This document shows, piece after piece, positions 36,787 to 43,276 of a stretch of 43,276 bases of DNA (positions are counted from its first letter, which is position 1; each line of letters begins with the position of its first letter). Source of the DNA: Candidatus Saccharimonadota bacterium. GTDB lineage: Bacteria; Patescibacteriota; Saccharimonadia; Saccharimonadales; Saccharimonadaceae. Below the pieces are notes generated by a model that was given only the letters and a program-made list of their open reading frames with translations, made no database searches and had not been told where the DNA came from. Where the stretch lies: positions 116,070 to 159,345 of the forward strand of contig JAFWIF010000014.1 of assembly GCA_017514975.1 (NCBI GenBank), written 5' to 3'. The translations under genes were made by a program, and so were the position numbers.

Positions 36787-39233
36787 TTTATTTTCTCCAA
36801 TTGATTCATTATTGTTTGACTATCTGACTTGGTGAGAGTTTTGTCGGGGTGGGCAAAATCGAGATGAAAACTAACGGTCGGCGGAGCATCAAGGGTGTCG
36901 GTCTGACGGTAAATTGAAACGGGAGTAATCTTAGAAATGAGCCCATGTTTATCTAAGACAGCACGGATCTTTTCATAGAGCGAGGCGTAGGTCGTGTTTT
37001 TCAGAGGAAGCGTAAGATCGCGCGAGACAGACGGATAGGTCGAGGTACGGAACGACTGCGAGGGGGTGGAGCGAGAGGCGTCGAGGAGTGCGGTCAAGTC
37101 GAGTTCGAAACCGGATAGCCCTCGCGGGAGTTTGAAAGATTTTAAAATTGAGGGCGATATTTCGCCTAGATAACCTAGCGGCTGGTTGGTTGTGGTGTCA
37201 TAAATTGCTACGGTGCGACTTTTCACGAAATATGGGGCGGCGGTGTCATCGGTAATCGGACGCAACTGGTAGGAAATATTGCAAAAAGCTAATACGGACT
37301 CGAGGTAAAGTTTGGCGTCATAATAATAGGTTTCTTGGCCGTCGTCGCTAACGTAAAGGAAGGCAAGCTGATGTGTGGCCGTAGGCACGCCGTCAGCGTC
37401 AAGAGGGCGGTTTTTTGAATAAACTTGGTTGAACTCAAATAGGGCGTAGCGATGATAGCCAGCGCGCAAATTGCCGTAAACTTTATCGAGTAGCGAGGGG
37501 AGGAGAGCTTGGCGAACAAACTGCAAATCGGGCGAAATTGAATTGACGAGCCGGTAAGACGCATCGGGATTTTGGCCGGCCTTACGAAGCAAATCTTCGT
37601 GGACAAAAGAATAAGTAAGAACCTCGTTGGCGCCGCGTGCAGCGAGGTGATGGCGGAGAGCGGTTTTAAGGCTTATCAAAGAGTTAGGGGTCGCGGTGGC
37701 GTGGAGAGGGAGAGTTTTTGGGATATTGTCGTAGCCGCTAAGTCTCCCGAGCTCTTCGACGATATCGACCGGTAGCGATAGATCGGTACGCCAAGGCGGA
37801 AGCGTAAAAATGAGCGTATCGGCAGACGTTCGCGAAGGGATATTTACATTTGCGAGCAAAGTTTGTGCTTCGTTTTGTTGGAAAGATGTTCCAAGCAGGC
37901 CGTTAATAGTTGGAAGATCGACGGCAATAGTTGACTCTGGTCGAGGAGACGGGTATTGATCGGCGAGATGAAGCGGCGTCGCAAAACCAGCAAGCGCGGC
38001 ATACTGCAAAGCGACCGGTAGGGTCTGAGCGACAGGTTGCCCCTTAGTAAAACGCGTAATCGCCTCGCTGAAGATACCGTGGTGCATCTGCGTCTTGCGT
38101 AAGTTATAAAGACTAAAGGTAGCTGATTCGAGGAGAATACGCTTTGTGTTGGCGTCGATTGCAGTATCGAGGCCGCCCATAGCGCCCGCGAGCGCGACGG
38201 GACGATCGTTGCTTGTAATGACAATGTCGTCCTCAGTAAGTTTTAATGTTTGCCGATCGAGCAAGGTAATCGTTTCGCCAGCACGACCAGTGCGGACGAT
38301 GATTTTTGGCGTCTTAGCCTTGCCGAATGCGAGGAATTTATCGTAATCAAAAGCGTGGAGAGGCTGGCCGGTTAGCAGCATGAGGTAGTTGGTAAGGTCG
38401 ACGATTGGGTCAAGTGGACGAACGCCAGAGCGAGCGAGCAAGGTAGCGGTTTTGGTGAGATACTTGGACTTTTTGGCGGTATCGTCGACACGCAACACGA
38501 GCGCCGTATAACGAGGACAAATAGCGGCGTCTGTGATTTCGATTGCTAGGTCGAGCGTAGAATCATGGGGGAAATCTTTGGTGTCGTCAGACGTAAGCCA
38601 GTTTGGCGTGACGAAAGGCTGACCAAGAATACCCGCCACTTCACGCGCAAAACCGATAATGCCAAAAGTGTCTGGGCGATGGGTGAGAGATTTATTTTCG
38701 ATATCGAGAATAATATCATTGAGTGAAAATAGTTCGGCGAAAGAATCACCCGCGCTAGCGCTCGCTGGGTCGAGCTCGACGATGCCAGAATGATCGTCAC
38801 CCAAATCCAGTTCATCGGCACCAGCAAGCATACCGTAGGAATCGAAAGTCTTGAGCATTTTACGAACGCCAATCAGGAACGGGGCGTCCTCGTTGACGCT
38901 AGCTGGAACTGTAGCGCCTGGAGCAAGCCAGACAGCAAGCATACCTTTGCGAACATTCGGCGCACCACACATGACTTGAATCAAGCCGTCCGCATCGCGC
39001 ACGAGTTTCTTTGCGTCTGCACGCCCACCGTCATCAATCTTGCAAAGAGTTAAGTGAGTGTCGGGGATTTTTTCGGCAGATTTAACTTCGACGACGTAAA
39101 TATGGTTGTATTTTTTGGTTTGATCAATGACTTGTTCGACTTCTACGAGACGTGAGGCGATAAGCTCAATGAGAGTCTCGTTTGAAACTTTAATGTCGAC
39201 GTATTCCTTGAGCCAATTGAGAGAGACTAGCAT
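36783..39233 (-). CDS. pheT: Phenylalanyl-tRNA synthetase beta subunit
   Basis: 816 residues, the full bacterial length. Domains in order: the N-terminal tRNA-binding OB fold (IQVMCGAPNVRKGM), the B3/B4 editing domain (LTHRPDTFGIIGFAREVAG, LDPIVDLTNYLML), the B5 domain (TLPPWRTDLSLPVDIVEELGR), the pseudo-catalytic core, and the C-terminal anticodon-binding domain (SVSRDLTLPL). With PheS it forms the heterotetramer that charges tRNA-Phe, and beta hydrolyses Tyr-tRNA-Phe. It overlaps pheS by 7 nt and FKBP by 4 nt, so the three genes form one coupled operon. Confidence 0.97.
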   Translation of the reverse strand: MLVSLNWLKEYVDIKVSNETLIELIASRLVEVEQVIDQTKKYNHIYVVEVKSAEKIPDTHLTLCKIDDGGRADAKKLVRDADGLIQVMCGAPNVRKGMLAVWLAPGATVPASVNEDAPFLIGVRKMLKTFDSYGMLAGADELDLGDDHSGIVELDPASASAGDSFAELFSLNDIILDIENKSLTHRPDTFGIIGFAREVAGILGQPFVTPNWLTSDDTKDFPHDSTLDLAIEITDAAICPRYTALVLRVDDTAKKSKYLTKTATLLARSGVRPLDPIVDLTNYLMLLTGQPLHAFDYDKFLAFGKAKTPKIIVRTGRAGETITLLDRQTLKLTEDDIVITSNDRPVALAGAMGGLDTAIDANTKRILLESATFSLYNLRKTQMHHGIFSEAITRFTKGQPVAQTLPVALQYAALAGFATPLHLADQYPSPRPESTIAVDLPTINGLLGTSFQQNEAQTLLANVNIPSRTSADTLIFTLPPWRTDLSLPVDIVEELGRLSGYDNIPKTLPLHATATPNSLISLKTALRHHLAARGANEVLTYSFVHEDLLRKAGQNPDASYRLVNSISPDLQFVRQALLPSLLDKVYGNLRAGYHRYALFEFNQVYSKNRPLDADGVPTATHQLAFLYVSDDGQETYYYDAKLYLESVLAFCNISYQLRPITDDTAAPYFVKSRTVAIYDTTTNQPLGYLGEISPSILKSFKLPRGLSGFELDLTALLDASRSTPSQSFRTSTYPSVSRDLTLPLKNTTYASLYEKIRAVLDKHGLISKITPVSIYRQTDTLDAPPTVSFHLDFAHPDKTLTKSDSQTIMNQLEKIK

Positions 39234-40279
39234 GAGAACTCCTTGAGAAAAGTTAGTTTGGCAGATTCAAAATGGCGCACATCGTCGAGTTCGTAGCGCA
39301 ACATAACGAGACGGTCGATACCGCCTCCCCATGCAAAGCCTTGATATCTGCTTGAATCGATGCCGGCTAACTCGAGTACGCGCGGATGAATCATGCCGCA
39401 ACCGAGCATTTCGAGATAATCGCCTGGCTTCCCCGCCCCGCCAAGGCTGGCTGGTTTTTCGATCATAAATTCGAGGGAGGGCTCGGTGAAAGGAAAATAT
39501 GCGGGCTGAGTCTTGATATTGAGCGGTTGCTCATAATACTGCTCAAAGAATTGACGTAGAATACCAAGCATATCACCTAGCGTACAAGTCTCCGAAACAT
39601 ACACGCCTTCACACTGGTAAAAGGTGTGTTCGTGGGTTGCGTCGACGTCTTCGTTGCGATAAACGCGCCCTGGAATCACGACGGCGATCTGGCCAGTTTG
39701 CTTTAACTTGGTTAGGTTTGCCTTGAGAGCGCGGTGCTGCATTGTGCTAGTATGTGCTGGCGGGATAAAGCCCTCGGCGGTACGGAAAGTGTCGTAGCCA
39801 TCGCGTGCGGGATGATCTTTTGCGAAATTTAAACTATCAAACATATGGAACTCGTCATCAAGCTGATAGGACTCCATCACGTCAAAACCCATACGCTGAT
39901 ATATTTCGACTACGCGATCCAACTCAGTCATAAGCGGATGCATACTACCTGCGTCGGCAGTCAAAAACGACGGAATAGGGGCATTTTCGGCCATCGGCGC
40001 AGTTAAGTCGAGCGGAGGGAGATTGCTTGCGGCTTCTTGCTCGGCGGCGGCTTCTAGTGCTTGGATTTGGCTAGTTAACTTTTGCTTTTTTGCGTTGAGT
40101 TCGCGTCCGTAAGAGGCGCGTTCTTCTTTTGGTAAAGTCGGAATTTTTGCATAAGCAGCGCCTAGGGCTTTTAGCTCGGCTTTAAGGCGATCCAACTCCG
40201 AGCTATTGCGCTGAGGCGACATTGTTGACGAGGCGCTATGCGCGCCACGACTAGGCGTTTTTGACTCCTGATACTCCAT
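39227..40279 (-). CDS. pheS: Phenylalanyl-tRNA synthetase alpha subunit
   Basis: 350 residues. The N-terminal coiled-coil arm (residues 25-90) leads into the class II catalytic core, with HPLMTELDRVVEIYQRMGFDV (here GSMHPLMTELDRVVEIY), the motif 2 region VYRNEDVDATHEHTFYQCEG, EFMIEKPA, CGMIHPRVL and motif 3 AWGGGIDRLVMLRY. It activates phenylalanine and transfers it to tRNA-Phe with PheT. There is no Shine-Dalgarno site; a TAAACT or TATAAT element lies 4-10 nt before the ATG, so the leader is very short or missing. Confidence 0.97.
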   Translation of the reverse strand: MEYQESKTPSRGAHSASSTMSPQRNSSELDRLKAELKALGAAYAKIPTLPKEERASYGRELNAKKQKLTSQIQALEAAAEQEAASNLPPLDLTAPMAENAPIPSFLTADAGSMHPLMTELDRVVEIYQRMGFDVMESYQLDDEFHMFDSLNFAKDHPARDGYDTFRTAEGFIPPAHTSTMQHRALKANLTKLKQTGQIAVVIPGRVYRNEDVDATHEHTFYQCEGVYVSETCTLGDMLGILRQFFEQYYEQPLNIKTQPAYFPFTEPSLEFMIEKPASLGGAGKPGDYLEMLGCGMIHPRVLELAGIDSSRYQGFAWGGGIDRLVMLRYELDDVRHFESAKLTFLKEFSC

Positions 40280-40283
40280 AGTT

Positions 40284-40298
40284 ATTATAAGTTTAACA
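40284..40298 (-). promoter_or_regulatory. Promoter elements just before pheS
   Basis: Minus strand TGTTAAACT (40290-40298) and TATAAT (40284-40289) overlap within 20 nt of the ATG at 40279. The first would leave a leader of about 4 nt. Confidence 0.5.
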
Positions 40299-40334
40299 TA
40301 CTTTTAAAAGCTCTGGAGTGAGAGAATAAAAGCT

Positions 40335-43133
40335 TTAGAATCTCTTACGGAGAACGAGGAGAGAGATAACGCCAGAGAGGGAGGCGCCAAAAATGATGAA
40401 GGGGAGCATGAGGGATTGTTTGTTGGCGTCGTTAGTTTTTGGGTTGGCTGAGTTGACGGATTTTGGGGCAGCTTCTGTGTCTTGGTTGTTAGCAGAGTCT
40501 GTGGGAGCGATGGGGTCTGTAGGAGTGGTAGGATCTGCGGGAGAGTTAGAATCAGGGTTCTTCTCCCAGATAGCATAGAGCGTGATTGTATCGTTGTTGG
40601 TAGTAGTGAGATTGGTAATGCTCTGCTCGTCGGTGTAGCTATCGCCAGTGTCGTCTGGTTTGGTGTTCCAGTGCTTGAAGGTGTAGCCTGGTTTGGTGAA
40701 GCTGTTTTTGGTGAGGGATTTGGTGGTATCGTAGGTATGGGTTTGGTTGGTCATAGTGGTAATAATGGGGTCTTTGGAAGGATTGGGGTCGTTAGAGTCG
40801 TAGGCAATAGTGTAGGTGTTTGGTTGCCAGTTGAGGTAGAGCTTGATGGTTTGGTCGGAATGAGTGAGGTCGGCGAAGTCTGAGGATTGGTAGTCGTGAG
40901 CATGCTGGCTATAGCTTGTGCCAGTGCCGTCGGGTTTAGTATTCCAAGCGGCGGCTTTATCTACGTGGTAGCCCGGTTTGGCGGCGTTTAGACAATCTGG
41001 GTTATTGTAGTCGGTGAGGCCGGTAGAGATCATGGCTTGGCCGTAAGTGAAGATACGGTGATTCCAAGCTTGGTTGGGCTGGGAGAAGGCAGAGCCGTCT
41101 ACGATTAGCCAGCCATCAGTATCTGCGTGATAGGTTGCGCCATGCGGGTCGATGATAGTGCCGCCATTGAGGTTGTAGTTGACGTAGAGATAATAAATCT
41201 TTTTGTTGGTCATGAAGAGCTTTGCGCCTTCGGTATCGGAGCTCGAGATAGTGAATTCGGGGCCGACGAGGAGATTGTTGGTCTCGTCGTAGGTTTGGGT
41301 GTTGGGGCAGGAAGAGTTGGGGTTGTTTTGGTTGGCGGTGCAGGCAGAGGTTTTGAGAGAGTAGCCGGTTTTGGGAGCGGTTTGGACGAGACGATAGGTG
41401 CCGAGACCGAGGTTTCCGAAATTGACTTGACCGTTTTCGTTGGTGGTTCTCAAGAGACCGTCGCCGTCATTCGGAGTGTAATCTTGCCAGTTGGAACCGT
41501 TTTTAATTTGAAGTTTGAGCTTAGCGCCTTTGAGGAGTTGCTTGGAATCGGTGTCGGAGAGGAAGGCGGTGGCAGAGTGGGGCTCGGGGGGAGTAGTAGA
41601 AATAACAGAGGAGGCAAGGAGGACGGAATCGCGTTTAAAAGTTTTAGGCGCGGAATCGTAGTAAATTGTGGCCGAGTTGCTAACAGGGACATCTTCGGAT
41701 ACCTGATTATAGTAGACATTAATCCAAGTGACATAGCCGAGAAAGCGACCATTAAACTTTGAACCGTTACCATAGACGGCATTGAAGAAATCGATTAAAG
41801 CGGTGCGGCTTGATTGAGGATAGTAGCCATTCGCAATAGCATTGTCGGCGAAATTCTCGGCAGGATTGCTGGCTAAATCATAGACGGAAGGAGCGTCAAT
41901 GCCTGGGCGACCAAAGTAAATTAAAATCGTTGGAGTGCCATCGGAAGCAATATAAGTACCGTATTGGAGAGGTCGAGAAGTAACGCGAGATTTGAAGTCG
42001 GCGTAAGGTTCTCCTGAATTCGGGTTCAATTTCGTAAAAAGCGAAGTAAGATTGACGTGTTTTGCGCCCGGAAGAACATGGCCGTAGCTGATGGAAGGAT
42101 TGGCGGAGCCATCATTAGCGAGGTTAGTCGGCAGGAGAAAGAGTGGCGAAATACCATCGCCGCCTAAAGCAATATCCGTAGCGCCTGGGACGGTGTCTTC
42201 GATAAGTATCCCTTTAGGAGTGCCATCTTGACCAAGAGAAGCAAACATAGAGTCGAAGAGGGTTGGCTCAGAAACGCGGAAGCCATAGCTGGCGCGATTG
42301 TTGTGGTAGGCGCCGACGACATACTTTGAGCTATTAGTCATGCGGCTGAAATCGTGAGTCGGGGTCGCTATTTTGAAATAGTAATCAACCGAGTTAACTG
42401 TCACTTGACCGAGATAGGCGTTTTCTGGAGTAAAAACATATTCAGTTAGAACAGCCAGATTAGAGAAAGTGAAATCAGGAAGCTCGGCAAGACCGTTGGC
42501 GTTTTCGGTAAATTTAATCCAAAGATTGGCGCCACTATGATACCATTGAGCGATTGTTTCGCCAGAAGCGTTAGTAATGTTTACCCAATCAGTCGCGCCG
42601 ACCGAGAAAGGATTTTTGCCGCCAACTAATTGCGAGACAAAGGGTATCTTGACGGTGTCGCCAGTCTTGACGGTTACGCCCGGAGCAAGATGAAATTTTA
42701 CAGACAAGGAGAGGCGACTACGGGAAGAAACGGTAATATCGACAGGAGTAGCGTAGTCGTCAAGATTTTGGGAAGCGTTAGAACCCGATTGGATAGTAAT
42801 CGGCGTGCCATCTTCGCGAGTAACAGAAAAATCTTGCACCTCGACATAAGAGCTAAGGTCAGCAGCATAGGTTTCTGGAGCAACGAATGTAGAGGCGATT
42901 GCGACCAAGGCAAAAGCGAATAGGCACAACAGAGGAACCGCGAAAAGAAAACTGCGACATTTGCGACGATTGCTAGTTAAGAGACTCTTAAGATACCCCC
43001 CCCCAGAGGCTTGTTTTGTATGGGCGTCTTGCCCAGAATTTGAGGCGCGCGCATGGCGAATTTTCTCCTTGTTTTGCTTTTTTATTTTGACCTGATTTGA
43101 GGGTAGTTTAGCATTGTTTTGGGATTCCGTCAA
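40335..43133 (-). CDS. Large sortase-anchored adhesin with Cna-B-like and InlB-type repeat regions, phase-variable candidate
   Basis: 932 residues from TTG at 43133, with GAGAGGAG 8 nt upstream. A basic N-terminal region of about 58 residues, containing G44-G46 encoded by nine consecutive G, precedes the signal helix (FLFAVPLLCLFAFALVAIA). Then come a long beta-rich adhesin region and a Cna-B-like domain (LLKGAKLKLQIK to YRLVQTAPKTGY). Two Listeria-Bacteroides-type repeats follow (YLYVNYNLNGGT; YTIAYDSNDPNPSKDP with YTFKHWNTKPDDTGDSY). An Asp/Pro/Thr-rich stalk and a sorting tail NPKTND, helix, RKRF complete it. The Glu usually closing the Cna-B isopeptide bond (E in LxExxAPxGY) is Gln here. 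It would be displayed on the cell surface for attachment. Confidence 0.88.
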   Translation of the reverse strand: MTESQNNAKLPSNQVKIKKQNKEKIRHARASNSGQDAHTKQASGGGYLKSLLTSNRRKCRSFLFAVPLLCLFAFALVAIASTFVAPETYAADLSSYVEVQDFSVTREDGTPITIQSGSNASQNLDDYATPVDITVSSRSRLSLSVKFHLAPGVTVKTGDTVKIPFVSQLVGGKNPFSVGATDWVNITNASGETIAQWYHSGANLWIKFTENANGLAELPDFTFSNLAVLTEYVFTPENAYLGQVTVNSVDYYFKIATPTHDFSRMTNSSKYVVGAYHNNRASYGFRVSEPTLFDSMFASLGQDGTPKGILIEDTVPGATDIALGGDGISPLFLLPTNLANDGSANPSISYGHVLPGAKHVNLTSLFTKLNPNSGEPYADFKSRVTSRPLQYGTYIASDGTPTILIYFGRPGIDAPSVYDLASNPAENFADNAIANGYYPQSSRTALIDFFNAVYGNGSKFNGRFLGYVTWINVYYNQVSEDVPVSNSATIYYDSAPKTFKRDSVLLASSVISTTPPEPHSATAFLSDTDSKQLLKGAKLKLQIKNGSNWQDYTPNDGDGLLRTTNENGQVNFGNLGLGTYRLVQTAPKTGYSLKTSACTANQNNPNSSCPNTQTYDETNNLLVGPEFTISSSDTEGAKLFMTNKKIYYLYVNYNLNGGTIIDPHGATYHADTDGWLIVDGSAFSQPNQAWNHRIFTYGQAMISTGLTDYNNPDCLNAAKPGYHVDKAAAWNTKPDGTGTSYSQHAHDYQSSDFADLTHSDQTIKLYLNWQPNTYTIAYDSNDPNPSKDPIITTMTNQTHTYDTTKSLTKNSFTKPGYTFKHWNTKPDDTGDSYTDEQSITNLTTTNNDTITLYAIWEKNPDSNSPADPTTPTDPIAPTDSANNQDTEAAPKSVNSANPKTNDANKQSLMLPFIIFGASLSGVISLLVLRKRF
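42996..43004 (-). repeat. G9 homopolymer tract in the adhesin coding region
   Basis: Nine consecutive G on the coding strand encode Gly44-Gly46, before the signal helix. Gain or loss of one G would shift the frame and abolish the surface protein. Confidence 0.9.
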
Positions 43134-43276
43134 TGCCTAACTCCTCTCAATACCTTTGCAACACATTAGCGGAGTTCTAAGCTGTATACCTAAATGTAAG
43201 CGTTTCGTATTGTAATAGTCAAGATAGCGGCTGACGCGTTGCTGAGTTTTAAAAATGGATTCTTTATCTGGGAGAT

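Noticed and set aside
41127-41762. 211-codon plus-strand frame opposite the 932-residue adhesin
   Set aside because: Gly/Val/Glu-rich shadow of a Thr/Pro/Asn-rich gene; no ribosome site or domain.
1-43276. CRISPR arrays or insertion sequences
   Set aside because: No regularly spaced repeats, transposase-like frames or terminal inverted repeats with target duplications were seen.
1-43276. TGA recoded as glycine (Gracilibacteria/SR1 code)
   Set aside because: TGA ends many well-delimited genes at expected family lengths, often in ATGA or GTGA overlaps, so it is a stop here.

Overview
The window most likely comes from a Candidatus Saccharibacteria (TM7)-like member of the Candidate Phyla Radiation. 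This is inferred from gene content and style: single-membrane surface proteins with sortase-type tails, a VirB6/TrbL-like type IV secretion protein, tightly overlapping genes and many leaderless genes. TGA behaves as a stop codon throughout, and a normal tRNA-Trp(CCA) is present, so the Gracilibacteria/SR1 code is not in use.

Layout. 1-2796: AT-rich restriction-modification block (methylase, specificity subunit, small ribbon-helix-helix protein). 2797-3382: dense secondary structure, a tRNA-Gly/tRNA-Lys pair, and a 16-bp copy of the tRNA-Lys 3' end that looks like an attachment-site scar. 3550-6621: large pilin/LPXTG-like surface protein. 6752-7929: tRNA-Pro, pgeF and a possible small RNA. 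8046-9843: redox operon (superoxide reductase, CPSC membrane protein, DsbA-like protein). 9904-10653: slipin. 10738-11402: a stretch of about 660 nt with a consensus promoter, many hairpins and a strong terminator, read as a candidate large non-coding RNA.

11470-14729: PEP-synthase-like fragment, rarA and nusA. 14796-16040: DUF2130 protein. 16150-18006: murB-folD. 18068-21334: tRNA-Trp, a DHH phosphoesterase, and a phosphoketolase split into two genes. 21391-24347: M1 aminopeptidase and a P-loop kinase. 24354-26500: TraX-like protein, membrane protein and an orphan gene. 26631-31027: type IV secretion pair. 31106-33681: SGNH acyltransferase and a small membrane protein. 33742-35851: exonuclease I and a membrane protein. 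36028-40279: pheS-pheT-FKBP operon. 40335-43133: second large surface protein, carrying a G9 tract suited to phase variation.

How the genes fit together: envelope and host-contact functions (two adhesins, secretion channel, O-acyltransferase, MurB, PgeF, exported DsbA-like and FKBP folding factors) are interleaved with core information genes (NusA, PheST, ExoI, RarA, tRNAs) and a reduced fermentative metabolism (phosphoketolase, aminopeptidase). Nine genes share one promoter layout: an extended -10 (TGnTAnnnT) ending 6 to 9 nt, usually 6, before the ATG, with no Shine-Dalgarno site. Initiation on leaderless mRNAs therefore appears to be a routine mode here, alongside Shine-Dalgarno starts and ATGA/GTGA-coupled starts.
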